Numbered from the stretch's first letter, positions 51,989 through 62,956 are shown. The stretch is DNA of 64,000 nucleotides from Shewanella sp. CG12_big_fil_rev_8_21_14_0_65_47_15 (GCF_002783505.1 NZ_PFGL01000067.1:46532-110531), one strand, 5' to 3'. Notes: generated by a model from the sequence alone, not told the origin. Made by a program: numbers and translations.

Positions 51989-53152
51989 TTACTTGGCGTT
52001 CTGACTTTTCGTTACAAGACGATAGTTTTCGATAAGCTCGATAAAGTGATCGAACAGCGGGGCTGCATCGGTCGGTCCAGGGCTCGCTTCGGGGTGTCCC
52101 TGGAAGCTAAACGCAGGCTTATCCGTACGATGGATACCTTGCAGTGAACCATCGAACAGCGACTTATGGGTCACCTTAATATTGGCGGGTAAGGTCGCTT
52201 CATCGGCAGCAAAACCGTGGTTTTGACTGGTGATCATCACATTACCTTGCTCGATATTGCTCACTGGGTGGTTGGCACCGTGGTGACCAAATTTCATCTT
52301 TAAGGTTTTTGCACCCGAGGCCAGCGCCAGTAACTGGTGACCTAAACAGATACCGAAAATCGGTGTGTCGGTTTTCAGAATTTGTTGAATCGCTTCAATC
52401 GCATAATCGCATGGCTCTGGGTCGCCTGGGCCGTTCGACAGGAACACGCCATCGGGATTCATCGATAACACTTCTGATGCAGGGGTTTTAGCTGGCACAA
52501 CTGTGACATCACAACCACGGTCCACTAGCATACGCAGGATGTTTTGCTTAACGCCGTAGTCGTAGGCAACCACTTTGTATTTAAGCGCTTCTGCTGGCGT
52601 ATCCGCGGGCAAACCGCCGACTAAACGCCAGCTACCTTGACGCCATTGATAAGCTTTATCTGTGGTGACTTCCTTTGCTAAATCCATGCCTTTCAAACCG
52701 GGGAAGGCTTTGGCGGCGGCGAGCGCTTTGGCTGCATCTAAGTCAGTACCCGCCATAATACAACCGGCTTGGGCACCTTTTTCACGGAGAATACGTGTTA
52801 ACTTACGGGTATCGATATCTGCTATGCCAACGACATTGTTTGCTTTGAGATAATCGCTTAAGCTTTGTTGATTACGGAAGCTACTCGCTATGAGTGGAAG
52901 ATCGCGAATGATAAGACCACAGGCGTGAACCCCATTGGATTCAATATCTTCATTATTAGTGCCAGTGTTGCCTATGTGTGGGTAGGTTAAAGTTACAATC
53001 TGGCGAGAGTAGGATGGATCAGTTAAAATTTCTTGGTAACCTGTCATAGAAGTGTTAAAAACAACTTCACCAACAGAGAGTCCATCGGCACCAATTGCTG
53101 TGCCAGTGAATACGGTTCCATCTTCGAGTACGAGTAAGGCAGACTTTGTCAA
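51989..53152 (-). CDS. carA: Carbamoyl-phosphate synthase small (glutaminase) subunit
   Basis: The glutaminase that supplies ammonia to CarB. I moved the start to the TTG giving [18 protein letters not shown], because GGAGG lies five bases before it and the family begins there; the track's upstream ATG region belongs to the leader. The result is 387 residues. The class I amidotransferase triad is visible in [16 protein letters not shown] (catalytic Cys about residue 264) and [11 protein letters not shown] (His and Glu). The region upstream (53153-53301) must contain the operon promoter; I could not identify an arginine or pyrimidine operator with confidence. Confidence 0.96.
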   Translation of the reverse strand: MTKSALLVLEDGTVFTGTAIGADGLSVGEVVFNTSMTGYQEILTDPSYSRQIVTLTYPHIGNTGTNNEDIESNGVHACGLIIRDLPLIASSFRNQQSLSDYLKANNVVGIADIDTRKLTRILREKGAQAGCIMAGTDLDAAKALAAAKAFPGLKGMDLAKEVTTDKAYQWRQGSWRLVGGLPADTPAEALKYKVVAYDYGVKQNILRMLVDRGCDVTVVPAKTPASEVLSMNPDGVFLSNGPGDPEPCDYAIEAIQQILKTDTPIFGICLGHQLLALASGAKTLKMKFGHHGANHPVSNIEQGNVMITSQNHGFAADEATLPANIKVTHKSLFDGSLQGIHRTDKPAFSFQGHPEASPGPTDAAPLFDHFIELIENYRLVTKSQNAK

Positions 53153-53301
53153 CGCGACCTCCATAAAGAGCCAAGCCACTGAAATATAATGTTTTTATGT
53201 TATGTTAAGATACCAATTTCCGCTAATTTACGAAATTTTGACAAATTCCAGCGAGTTTACAGGAAAAACGTGAAATCGTCCACCCATTGGTATCTGGGTG
53301 C

Positions 53302-53328
53302 AAAAAAAAACGCCAACCTGGCGTTTTT
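53302..53328 (-). terminator. Terminator of dapB
   Basis: On the minus strand AACGCCA/TGGCGTT is followed by nine T, directly after the dapB stop. Confidence 0.9.
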
Positions 53329-53332
53329 AATA

Positions 53333-54208
<876 letters not shown>

Positions 54209-54216
54209 CAATCACA

Positions 54217-54834
54217 TTAGACTATGTCTAACAACTCAACTTCAAATACCAAAGTTGAGTATGGAGGAATAGAAGCCCCCGCGCCACGCTCACCGTAAGC
54301 TAAATGATGTGGCACAAATAATTTCAACTTAGTGCCTACTGGCATCAGTTGCAGTGCTTCGGTCCAGCCAGCGATAACGCCAGATACTGGGAACTCAGCG
54401 GGTTGACCACGAACTACAGAGCTATCGAACACATCACCATTGATGAAAGAACCATGGTAGTGAGTACGCACTGTATCTTCGTAAGTTGGTTTAGCACCGT
54501 CACCTTGGACTAATACTTCGAACTGCAGACCAGAGTCAGTCACAGTCACGCCATCACGCTTAGCATTTTCTGCTAAAAACGCATCGCCTTCAGCAGACGC
54601 AGCGGCAGCAGCTTGCTCTTGAGCAGCTTGAATACGACCGCTAATTTCAGTGAACGCAACTTGCAGATCTTGCATAGACACAGCACTTTCTAAACCGGCA
54701 AACGCATCGGCTAAACCCGCTTGGACGGCTGGAATATCCACACCATCAAAAGAATTAGCGGCCAGTTGCTCACCCATTTGACGGCCTACACCGTAGCTTG
54801 CTTGCTGTTCAACAGTACTGAATTTATCAGACAT
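54217..54834 (-). CDS. fklB: FKBP-type peptidyl-prolyl isomerase FklB
   Basis: A 205-residue FKBP-fold prolyl isomerase. The N-terminal helical dimerisation region (QASYGVGRQMGEQLAAN) matches E. coli FklB. The FKBP domain (about residues 95-205) has TDSGLQFEVLVQGDG, GDVFDSSVVRGQPAEFPV, VIAGWTEALQLMPVGTKLKLFVP and AYGERGAGASIPPYSTLVFEVELL. There is no signal peptide, which separates it from periplasmic FkpA. The 217 bases upstream to the protease gene hold nothing else I can name. Confidence 0.93.
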   Translation of the reverse strand: MSDKFSTVEQQASYGVGRQMGEQLAANSFDGVDIPAVQAGLADAFAGLESAVSMQDLQVAFTEISGRIQAAQEQAAAAASAEGDAFLAENAKRDGVTVTDSGLQFEVLVQGDGAKPTYEDTVRTHYHGSFINGDVFDSSVVRGQPAEFPVSGVIAGWTEALQLMPVGTKLKLFVPHHLAYGERGAGASIPPYSTLVFEVELLDIV

Positions 54835-55051
54835 AATTAACGACTCTCAATTTATCAGTGGAATTTTGCGCGCCAGTTTACCATAGTTCCACGGCCTATG
54901 CTGATAAACTGACTGCTTATTTAACTCAGGCGGCTTTTTTACACACTTATTGCGTATTTATCCAAAAGCGTAAATATGCTAAGGACGCATATCGGCCAGA
55001 AAACAACCGCTAACACTCAACCAAGTGGCACTTCACTAAGCAGCGTGCAGC

Positions 55052-55861
55052 TTATTTCGGCGCCACACATTGGTTCTTCACTTGGGTTTTAGCGTTGGCA
55101 TAGAGTGGCTGCATCTGCCCTTGCAGTTGTTGCAACTGAGCGATGCGATTACTGTTCGATGGATGGGTCGATAATAATTCCGGCCCCTGACTGCCGCCCA
55201 CCTTCGACATGTTCTGCCATAAGGTCACACTTTGCGCCGGATCGAAACCGGCTCTCGCCATCAGCTCTAAGCCCATCACATCGGCTTCGCTCTCTTGAGC
55301 GCGGCCAAAGGGCAGAATCACCCCAACCTGAGCACCGAGTCCCAAGGCCGACATATATAAGTCGCGATTCGACACACCACTCGCCCCCAACGCCGCATCG
55401 GCTATTTGCATACCAACGCCCGTTAGCTGCCCGCGGGAAACCTGCTCATTACCATGTTGCGCCAACACGTGCGCCACTTCATGACCGAGCACAGTGGCAA
55501 GCTGATCAGGGCCCTTAGCGATCTTAAGTAAGCCGCTATAGACACCAATGTGGCCACCCGGGAGTGCAAAGGCATTCACTTGTTCTGAGTCAAATAACAC
55601 CACATCCCAGCGCTGGGTTTGATCCGGCAGCACTGCGGTAATACGATTGGCGACACAATTGACGTATTGCGTCAGCTTTTTATCGCTACTCACCTTTTGC
55701 TGCTTTTTCATCTCTTCAAAGGAAGCATCGCCCATCTGCTGCATCTGCGCCGCTGAAAAGAGCAAGGTCTGGCCCCGCCCCGTTGGCGATTGCGTGGTCG
55801 CGCAGGCCGATAATCCGAGCACGACTGCCATCCCCACTAAGCCTAAACGCATTGATTTCAT
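55052..55861 (-). CDS. M48 family zinc metalloprotease lipoprotein
   Basis: A 269-residue LoiP/YcaL-like metalloprotease. The lipoprotein signal ends in LSAC (Cys about residue 20). The catalytic domain has HEVAHVLAQHG (HExxH, about residues 127-137) and the third zinc ligand in QESEADVMGLELMARAGFDP. Members of this family degrade misfolded outer-membrane proteins. It is read divergently from the TonB-dependent receptor. Confidence 0.92.
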   Translation of the reverse strand: MKSMRLGLVGMAVVLGLSACATTQSPTGRGQTLLFSAAQMQQMGDASFEEMKKQQKVSSDKKLTQYVNCVANRITAVLPDQTQRWDVVLFDSEQVNAFALPGGHIGVYSGLLKIAKGPDQLATVLGHEVAHVLAQHGNEQVSRGQLTGVGMQIADAALGASGVSNRDLYMSALGLGAQVGVILPFGRAQESEADVMGLELMARAGFDPAQSVTLWQNMSKVGGSQGPELLSTHPSNSNRIAQLQQLQGQMQPLYANAKTQVKNQCVAPK

Positions 55862-56176
55862 CTGACACTCCTTAAATCCCCTGACGGGCGTGAAGATCCT
55901 TGAGCCAACACGGGCTCAGCTAATGAAGAGATTTTACTGGGATAGGGCCGATAAGCCAAACGTAAGTCGATGCAACACCATTAAAGTGACTCAATCCCCC
56001 TTTACGCTCGCTATGACGGGCAAAACCATTTGTTGAAACAGAAATTAACAAATGTAAATAACCTGCAAAATCATTCGAGAATAATTATCATTCGTCCGTC
56101 TTATGCTCGGCATCCCCGTCTTTAGTTGGACTCAATGCTAGGTTTTACCTCCGCTTTTACTTATATAGGATTTGCT
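55862..56176. other. Divergent regulatory region (M48 protease / TonB receptor)
   Basis: A 315-base gap. The receptor side contains the likely Fur box. No other gene or RNA is supported; the track's TTG start at 56126 falls in it and is not preferred. Confidence 0.5.
56077..56095 (+). promoter_or_regulatory. Probable Fur box of the TonB-dependent receptor
   Basis: GAGAATAATTATCATTCG resembles the 19-base Fur consensus GATAATGATAATCATTATC and lies 82 bases before the chosen receptor start. This points to iron-repressed expression. Confidence 0.65.
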
Positions 56177-58330
56177 ATGCGACTCGCGCTCACCCCCTGT
56201 GCAGCTTCAATACGTTATGCCTTAATTGGTTCGGCATTATTTTCAGGTATGGCCTTTGCCACCACGGCAGTGAAGGCTGTTACGCCACCAGCACCCATTG
56301 AGCGCCTGATTATTTCGGGAAGTCGCGTCGTAGAACGTATTGATGAGGTCCCCTCCTCTGTCACCTTAATTGATAACGCCACGCTCGACCAAGACCTCAA
56401 GGTCAGCTCCGAGCTACAGAATATTCTAGCAATGCGCGTTCCAGGCTTAGCGCCATCTTCGGGTACCTCAAGTAATGCAGGGCAAACGCTACGTGGCCGT
56501 AAGGCACTCATACTGATTGATGGTGTACCGCAATCGACACCATTGCGTAATGGCTCGCTGGATATGCGCTCAGTGGATGTGAACGCCATAGAGCGTATCG
56601 AAGTGATTAAAGGCGCAACCTCGATTTACGGTAATGGTGCAGCAGGCGGCATTATCAACTACATCACCAAGAAACCTGGCGACAGTAAAGCACATGTGGA
56701 TCTTGGTGCCTCGAGCAAATTCAGCACAGTGAAATTTGAAGACAGCGCTGGCTATCGCTTTAATGCGGGAGTGGATGGCTCACTTGACAAGTTCAGTTAT
56801 GTCTTAAATGCCGTGACCGAAGAAACGGGTCTGCAGCGTGATGCAGAAGGTGATGTACCTGGCCTAGTTTATGGATTATCCGAAACGAAAACCCAAAACC
56901 TATTTACCAAATTGCAATATCAGTTTACCGATGCCAGATCACTGCAATTCACCTACAACTACTATGAAGCACAACAGGATGCAGACTTAGTCGATGTCAC
57001 TGGCAGTATTAATTCGGGCGTTAAAACCTACGCCATTAAAGATACCTCGGGCAAACCAAAACTCGGCGAACCACAGGGACCTAAGGGCAACCATAACCTG
57101 ACCTTAAAGTATGTTGACGACGCATTATTAGATAACACACAAATGGTGTTAGACGCCTACGGCCAAAAAATTGATAACATGTTTTTCTTCTCTTCCTCAC
57201 TCGCGAATCCCTCGGAAGGATACAGTGGTGGGCAATCGATTATTCTGTCTGAAAAAATTGGCTTACGCGCCAACTTTAATACCGAGGTCGATTGGGACAA
57301 GATAGTCACCAATTTTATTTATGGGGTCGATGCTTTGCAGGATATCAGCAGTCAGCCTCTTGAGGATGGCCGTATTTGGGTACCTGAAATGGACATGACC
57401 AACCTTGCTTTCTATCTGCAGACTAAATGGGTGATATTTGATGATTGGGTCATTAAGGCGGGAGTTCGTCAGGATAGTGTGGATTTAAGTGTTAACGATT
57501 ACAGCACATTAAAACTGTGTGCGAGTGCGACTCAGTGTACCGAATCGATTGATGTTAAAGGAGGCGAGCTTGGCTTTAACGCCACCACTTATAACTTAGG
57601 GCTACGTTATACAGGTAGCAGCTTTGCTAGCCCGTTTATCAGTTATTCCCAAGGGGCCGACATTTCTGATCTTGGTCTGTTATTACGCACTGCGGCAGTC
57701 AATGACATCGCCTTAATCAAAACACAGGCAGCCATTATTGATAACTATGAGATAGGTATTTCAGGCTATGTTGATGCTTTTTCCTATGAACTCGCCGCCT
57801 TTTTCAGCGAATCAGAACTCGGCACCAGCAGCAAATACGACCCAGTATCAGGTGCCTATGTTCCAGTTCGCGCCCCGCAAGAAATTTGGGGCTACGAAGC
57901 ACAAGTCAGTTATTCTTGGTTAGACAATCTCAGCACCGGTATGAGCTATAGCTTTGTCGAAGGTAAAGATACCGAAAAAGATGAGTATTTAGACGGGCAA
58001 ATCATCTCTCCACCTAAATTTACCGCTACCTTAGATTGGCAACCCACAGATAACAGCAATATAAGTTTGGCCTATTTATATGTCGGCGATCGCGACCGAT
58101 TCGAGCCCATTGATGGCGCATATGTTGGCAGCCAAGGCCCCGTTGAACATTACAACCTAGTCAATTTGAGCAGTAGCTACCAAATCAATGATTGGACTTT
58201 ATCCCTTGGTGTGGAAAACCTGTTCAATGAAGATTACTACTCCGCTCGCTCGCAATCTTTTACCTTTAAAGGCTACAACACTAAAGGCTTAGGGACGACA
58301 ATGAATGTCGGCGTGAGCTACCAGTTTTAA
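56177..58330 (+). CDS. TonB-dependent outer-membrane receptor, probably ferric-siderophore uptake
   Basis: A 717-residue receptor from the ATG at 56177, which has AGGA six bases upstream and begins a signal peptide (MRLALTPCAASIRYALIGSALFSGMAFA). The plug domain is clear: SSVTLIDNATLDQD, VPGLAPSSGTSSNAGQTLRGRKALILIDGVPQ and IERIEVIKGATSIYGNGAAGGIINYITKKPG. A 22-strand barrel follows and ends LGVENLFNEDYYSARSQSF to VGVSYQF, with the C-terminal Phe needed for assembly. The Fur box and divergence from other genes suggest an iron-regulated siderophore receptor; the ligand is unknown. Unlike the fragment at 31901, this copy is complete. Confidence 0.93.
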   Translation: MRLALTPCAASIRYALIGSALFSGMAFATTAVKAVTPPAPIERLIISGSRVVERIDEVPSSVTLIDNATLDQDLKVSSELQNILAMRVPGLAPSSGTSSNAGQTLRGRKALILIDGVPQSTPLRNGSLDMRSVDVNAIERIEVIKGATSIYGNGAAGGIINYITKKPGDSKAHVDLGASSKFSTVKFEDSAGYRFNAGVDGSLDKFSYVLNAVTEETGLQRDAEGDVPGLVYGLSETKTQNLFTKLQYQFTDARSLQFTYNYYEAQQDADLVDVTGSINSGVKTYAIKDTSGKPKLGEPQGPKGNHNLTLKYVDDALLDNTQMVLDAYGQKIDNMFFFSSSLANPSEGYSGGQSIILSEKIGLRANFNTEVDWDKIVTNFIYGVDALQDISSQPLEDGRIWVPEMDMTNLAFYLQTKWVIFDDWVIKAGVRQDSVDLSVNDYSTLKLCASATQCTESIDVKGGELGFNATTYNLGLRYTGSSFASPFISYSQGADISDLGLLLRTAAVNDIALIKTQAAIIDNYEIGISGYVDAFSYELAAFFSESELGTSSKYDPVSGAYVPVRAPQEIWGYEAQVSYSWLDNLSTGMSYSFVEGKDTEKDEYLDGQIISPPKFTATLDWQPTDNSNISLAYLYVGDRDRFEPIDGAYVGSQGPVEHYNLVNLSSSYQINDWTLSLGVENLFNEDYYSARSQSFTFKGYNTKGLGTTMNVGVSYQF

Positions 58331-58379
58331 GGTGCGCTCGAAAAAGAGTTAATCAAAGAGTAAATGAAGCCAAATGGGA

Positions 58380-58982
58380 TTACGCGTCCTGCTTGGCTTT
58401 ATACTCCTCCTTTAACAAGGCGTAGAGATACTCATCGCCCCACGCGCCCTTAAAGAAGATGTTTTTCACATAATGGGCTTCGCGCCTAAAGTGGAGTTTT
58501 TCGAGTAAGCGGCAGGATGCTAGATTTTGTGCATCGGTGATAGCAATGACTCTATGCTGATGTAATTCAATAAAGAGGTAATCCAGCAATGCACTGACCG
58601 CCTCAAAAGCGACATTCTTGCCTTGATGCTCAGGCGCAATCGTAAAACCGATTTCTACCTGCTGCTCATCGATAAAATGCAGCGCCAGATCGCCAACTAA
58701 CATGGCAGGCGCCGCTCCCAACGCGGCAGTGACAATCGCCAGTTGAAACCACGTATCTGTCGCACCAAATTGTGCATAATCCATCTTCTCGAACAGCGCG
58801 ACTGCATCGCTATAGCGGTAATCCGTCCAGCTTTGATATTTGGCGACCTTAGAGTCGGCTCGATAGGCGGTAAAAGCCTCAAGATCCGCTCGCTGGAATG
58901 GCCTAAGCACAAAGTGCTCGGTCGTTAAACCGTTATTCACCACTTTATGAAGTGCTTTGCTCAACGCCAATGTCGATGCCAT
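58380..58982 (-). CDS. GNAT family acetyltransferase (RimJ/RimL type)
   Basis: A 200-residue GNAT protein. It has TEHFVLRPFQRADLEAFTAYRAD at the N-terminus, VEIGFTIAPEHQGKNVAFEAVSALLDYLF with the acetyl-CoA loop (about residues 128-150), and NLASCRLLEKLHFRREAHYVKN. This is the pattern of RimJ/RimL-like N-acetyltransferases, acting on protein N-termini or small amines; the substrate is not known. It converges with the receptor gene, 49 bases apart. Confidence 0.87.
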   Translation of the reverse strand: MASTLALSKALHKVVNNGLTTEHFVLRPFQRADLEAFTAYRADSKVAKYQSWTDYRYSDAVALFEKMDYAQFGATDTWFQLAIVTAALGAAPAMLVGDLALHFIDEQQVEIGFTIAPEHQGKNVAFEAVSALLDYLFIELHQHRVIAITDAQNLASCRLLEKLHFRREAHYVKNIFFKGAWGDEYLYALLKEEYKAKQDA

Positions 58983-59117
58983 AACTGAAACCCTTAATGT
59001 AAATAAGTCACTAAGTTACACCCAGAGCGAAAGCGTTAATAGCAGCCAATGGACTTTATTCAGTGATTAGTTTGGTGATAGCTGTACTTCAGTCTAAAGG
59101 CTTAAATAACTCCAAGC

Positions 59118-60455
59118 TCAGCGCTTACCTTTAAATGCTTTGGCGCTGTGCTTATTGATGCTACGGCGGTTCGCCTGTTTATCCCGCGGTGGCCGCTTAC
59201 GCTCAACCTTATTATCCGCACCGCCATCAGTGATTTTTTCACGCGGCTTATCCGTTACCGGAAAGTCAGCCAATAATGCCAGCGGTAACTCCCGCGCAGT
59301 TAAGTTTTTGATCGCCGTTAAAGTGGCCATTTCACCGTGACACACGAGGGAAATCGCCAGCCCTTTTTCGCCTGCGCGGGCGGTGCGGCCAATGCGGTGC
59401 ACATACACAGGCGCGCTCATAGGCAAATCCAAATTGATGACCACAGGCAAGGCATCGACATGAATGCCGCGCGCCATCAAATCTGTCGCCACTAATACTT
59501 GAATGCGATTGGCTTTAAAGTCGGCCAAGGTTTGACTGCGCACGGTTTGATCTTTTTCGCCGTGCAGCGCGGCAGCTTTTATCCCCGTCTTAGCAAGTCG
59601 TTTAGCGATGGCATCGGCATCATCACGGGCGCTGATAAACACCAGCACCTGCGGCCACTGATATTGTTTTAATAGCGTAATCAGTGCCTGCGCTTTACTG
59701 CCCTTGTTGACTAAATAGAGCTGCTCTTCGATTTCGGCGGCTACTGAATTCACCTTGTGAGCTTCGACCCGTAGCGGATCATTGACCAATAGTTTACCCG
59801 CCAATGCAGCCAAAGCCTCGGGCAAAGTGGCAGAAAACAACGAGGTTTGCTTAAGCTTAGGCATAAACGCCAGCAGCTTTTGCACATCGGGCCAAAACCC
59901 CATTTCCAGCAGGCGGTCAGCTTCATCCAGCACAAGATGTTTTATCGAATCGAGGCTGATATGGGACTGCTTGCATAAATCCAGCAAACGCCCAGGGGTT
60001 GCCACTAACAGCTGCGGCTTGGCTACGAGTTCGGCTAATTGATCTTCCAAGGGGATGCCACCACACAGAAGCTGAATGTTCAACGGAGCCGATAACTGGC
60101 TCGCTACCGCTTGCAGCGCCTCGGTCACCTGCAGCGCTAATTCCCGCGTGGGCACCAGCACTAACGCCAGCGCATTTGTGGCCGACACAGACTTAGCGCC
60201 CTGCAACTGTGTTTGTTGCTGAATTTGTTGATAGATTGCTTGCAGCAAGGGCAAACCAAAGGCCAAGGTTTTACCGCTACCGGTTTGTGCTAAGGCTAAC
60301 AAATCCCGCCCCGCAAGAATGGCCGGAATTGCCAATTGCTGTACCCGAGTCGGATGTTTAAGCCTTGTGGGCAAGGCCTTAAGTAACGCCGAATTTAACC
60401 CAAGCTCGGCAAAGGTTAACGACTCAGGGAAAGAAGAAGGCTCGGCAAAGGTCAT
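59118..60455 (-). CDS. DEAD-box ATP-dependent RNA helicase
   Basis: A 445-residue DEAD-box helicase of the RhlE-like group. Motifs in order: Q motif FAELGLNSALLKAL...PTRVQQLAIPAI, AQTGSGKT (I), PTRELALQ (Ia), TPGRLLDL (Ib), VLDEADRLLEMGF (II), SATLP (III), VLVFISARDDADAIAKRLA (IV), VLVATDLMARGIHVDALPVVINLDLP (V) and HRIGRTARAG (VI). The C-terminus is basic (RKRPPRDKQANRRSINKHSAKAFKGKR), which helps RNA binding. The ATG at 60455 is preferred to the GTG in front of it. Its exact role, in ribosome assembly or RNA decay, is not known. Confidence 0.92.
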   Translation of the reverse strand: MTFAEPSSFPESLTFAELGLNSALLKALPTRLKHPTRVQQLAIPAILAGRDLLALAQTGSGKTLAFGLPLLQAIYQQIQQQTQLQGAKSVSATNALALVLVPTRELALQVTEALQAVASQLSAPLNIQLLCGGIPLEDQLAELVAKPQLLVATPGRLLDLCKQSHISLDSIKHLVLDEADRLLEMGFWPDVQKLLAFMPKLKQTSLFSATLPEALAALAGKLLVNDPLRVEAHKVNSVAAEIEEQLYLVNKGSKAQALITLLKQYQWPQVLVFISARDDADAIAKRLAKTGIKAAALHGEKDQTVRSQTLADFKANRIQVLVATDLMARGIHVDALPVVINLDLPMSAPVYVHRIGRTARAGEKGLAISLVCHGEMATLTAIKNLTARELPLALLADFPVTDKPREKITDGGADNKVERKRPPRDKQANRRSINKHSAKAFKGKR

Positions 60456-60648
60456 CACAGCACCAGATTAAGAAGTGGGAGCGAAAGTTTACTGAGAGTG
60501 GAATCGTATTACCAATCTTGCTTACACTATTGTGTAAATAGTGCGGTTTAAGCCAAGCCCCATGCTGACACAAAATAGTGCCGTGACGGTTTGGACATGA
60601 TCAGTTCCCACCCGCTCCCCCCCTCCAGCGCTAGCAGCCCGACGCTCG

Positions 60649-61197
60649 CTACACTAATAACCGAGTCCGAAAACCCCGCGCGGCATAATAAGAGTCGGCA
60701 CCATTGTGATAGGTAAAAATCTGCCCATAACGTCTATCGCCGAAAATTGCGCCACCCAAGGTTCTGATCTCTAATGGTGTTTGCAGCCAACTGGAAGTCT
60801 TAGTATCAAACTCTCCTAAGGTTTGTAACTCACGATATTGCGCCTCGGTCAGCATTTGTGCACCCATTTGCGTCGCAAGCTCCATTGCACTGCCAACGGG
60901 CTTATTGTTCTTACGGGCATCGAGCGCCGCTCCGTCGTAGCAAAGACTCCGACGACCCAAAGGGCTTTGCGCTGCACAATCGACAAAAATAAATTTGCCC
61001 GTATGTGGATCAACCCCCACCACATCAGGCTCACCGCCAGTAAGTTCCATCTCATGCAGCGTATTTTGATTCTGCGTGCCGCTTTGGCGAATTTTGGCTT
61101 CAACCTCGGCCCAATGGATCCCCTGATGACGCGGCGTATTCGCCGCAAACCTTAGTGCTAGCTTTGCGAGTAATTCGTTTAATAGTGAGTCATTCAC
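60649..61197 (-). CDS. DUF4256 family protein
   Basis: A 182-residue protein of the DUF4256 family. The family stretches MELTGGEPDVVGVD, FVDCAAQSPLGRRSLCYDGAALDARKNNKP (about residues 72-100), TQMGAQMLTEAQYRELQ and LGGAIFGDRRYGQIFTYHNGADSYYAARGFR are clear. No catalytic function is known. AAGGAGAT precedes the ATG. The 190 bases towards the helicase gene show nothing I can name. Confidence 0.85.
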   Translation of the reverse strand: MNDSLLNELLAKLALRFAANTPRHQGIHWAEVEAKIRQSGTQNQNTLHEMELTGGEPDVVGVDPHTGKFIFVDCAAQSPLGRRSLCYDGAALDARKNNKPVGSAMELATQMGAQMLTEAQYRELQTLGEFDTKTSSWLQTPLEIRTLGGAIFGDRRYGQIFTYHNGADSYYAARGFRTRLLV

Positions 61198-61651
61198 AGT
61201 TATCTCCTTTAGTGATTATTGAAAATCATCGCTTTGGGCTGTTAAGCATTAACCGTTTTACCGTGACTGAGGATAACGGCTATATCATAAAGATGCATGT
61301 TTTTCATCTAGCAGGCTAACCTAATTCCAAGCTCATCTAAACATCTCAATTCAACATTCAATGCGCCGTTTTAGACTAGATCTTTTTACCTCACGGGCTT
61401 AAAGCGAGCTTATGGTAGCACCCCGAGCAATCAGCTTTATGAATGTGCAACACAACTCATTTGTTTAACTGAGCGTAGTGGAACACTAGCGTGATTCTGA
61501 CTAAACCCGAGAAACACAGCTTTAAAGAAAGACAGCCGCGCTTGAAGAAGAAGCCAAACTTAAAAAGCAGCAAGCGTTTCAGCTTAAAACCGAGCAAGAG
61601 TTAGAGAAAGTCGAAGTCGCATTTACTGAATGATACAAGATTGTATCAACT
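61198..61651. other. Gene-free stretch with a coding remnant
   Basis: A 454-base stretch without an intact gene. The first 330 bases show nothing I recognise. A short coding remnant lies at 61532-61633. Confidence 0.5.
61532..61633 (+). pseudogene. Remnant of a coiled-coil protein C-terminus
   Basis: The frame reads ALEEEAKLKKQQAFQLKTEQ and then ELEKVEVAFTE before TGA, a highly charged helical sequence that looks like a real protein end. The upstream sequence (LTKPEKHSFKER) sits in a different frame, so a frameshift or deletion separates them. No start codon fits. Confidence 0.4.
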
Positions 61652-62719
61652 TTAAACCTGTGGGTGTAAAGCTTGGCTAAAAGCTTTGCCTTTACACCAT
61701 TTGCCGCTGTTGTGCTGCTTTTTAAACTCGCACATGCTATCCCATCGACCGCTTATGCCACTGTATTGACGGCGAAACTCTTTGGCTGAAGTGAGCCACG
61801 CATCGGAAGCAATGCCTAATTCATTAAGGAGTTTAGGCCGCTGATTATCAATATAACCTTTTTTATCAAGGCGAATGGCGCGGCCTGTCCAATCAATGAG
61901 TTCGAGATAATCGGCAAAATGGAAGGGAATGCCCGCTTGTTCATTCAGGTGTGCTGCACCATCGAATTGGACTAGGAATTTGTGGAGAATGTGAGTTTGA
62001 TTGGTTGAGGAGTCAGTTTGTATCGCTGAGATTGTTAATGCGCTATTGGGCGAATTTAGCGAGTTAATTCGCTCCTGAATCGATGTAAAATCAGAGGATT
62101 GCAAAGAGTCGGCAATACCCGCTCGAATAGGATTTAAATCGACATACATCATGCATGCGAGCAATGCTTGCTCATCTAACAGCGCTTGCGACTTAAAACG
62201 ACCTTCCCAGAAGGCGCCTTTGCATTCATCTTCACGATTGGCCTTGCGGGCGATGTCTTCATTCAGGCAGCGCATAAACCAGCTGATACTACTTAATCGT
62301 TCATGCCACTCGGCAAGTAAGCCATCGAGTAACATGACTTCACCGTCGATTAAAGCATCACCATTCATATACTTAGTTGCGACAGCATGGCCCTTAGTGA
62401 CTTGACACCAGCGGTTGATAATATCTTTTTGACTTAAGGATTTGGCCTTATCGACATTAATTTTGAGTATTAGATGATAGTGATTATTCCCTGTCTATTT
62501 CGCAAAGAGGGCATAGGCACAGATATCAATACAGAAAATCGCAGATAATGCCTTGATTTTATCTACAATCCAGCCGCGTCTATGTTCATAGCTTCGCCCC
62601 GTGAGTTTATCCTCTCCACATAAAAAAGCCCTTCTGACACAGCGATTTATCACATGATAGAAAGGTGTGGCGTTAGCATCAATTAACTGTCTTCTGGCCG
62701 AGGTCATAGCAAACTCCAC
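61652..62719 (-). pseudogene. REP-associated tyrosine transposase (RAYT), interrupted by an in-frame stop
   Basis: The two ORFs 62495-62719 and 61652-62368 are one reading frame of about 355 codons broken by a single TAG at 62495-62497. The N-terminal part has the family start RRQLIDANATPFYHVINRCVRRAFLCGEDKLTG. The HUH motif HYH follows just after the stop (NNHYHLILKI). Then come KGAFWEGRFKSQALLDEQALLACMMYVDLNPIRAG and the C-terminal extension. The usual AYAVMSNHYH is replaced by AYALFAK-stop-TGNNHYH, so the site next to the catalytic histidines is altered as well. Small families of such single-copy transposases mobilise REP-like palindromes. Confidence 0.88.
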
Positions 62720-62770
62720 ACAGACAAAATCAGGATAATTTAAAGCCTAGTCAAAGAAGCTAAAAAACAC

Positions 62771-62852
62771 AAAAAGATGTGGCTGTCCCCGCTTTCTCAA
62801 AAAGATGTGGCTGTCCCCGCTTTCCCTCCCCGCTTTCCCGCTTTCCCGCTTT
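62771..62852. repeat. Tandem GTGGCTGTCCCCGCTTT-type repeats beside the transposase
   Basis: Two 28-base units, AAAAAGATGTGGCTGTCCCC plus GCTTTCTC or GCTTTCCC, run head to tail (62771-62798, 62799-62826). They are followed by three copies of CCCGCTTT (62829-62852). They lie 50 bases beyond the 5' end of the transposase, where such elements usually carry their recognition sequences. Confidence 0.8.
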
Positions 62853-62956
62853 CTGAGGTTGCAGTGTTGGCTGTTAATCCCAAATGAGTTCAGCCTGTCC
62901 TATTTTTCTCCAGGCAAAAATACCTAAAGCCTGAGTATTCACCCCAAGCTGCAAGT

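Noticed and set aside
53153-53179. Upstream start for carA in the track
   Set aside because: The GGAGG for carA lies inside this extension and the family begins at MTKSALL.
62771-62852. CRISPR-like repeats
   Set aside because: The units are directly adjacent without unique spacers and no cas genes are near.
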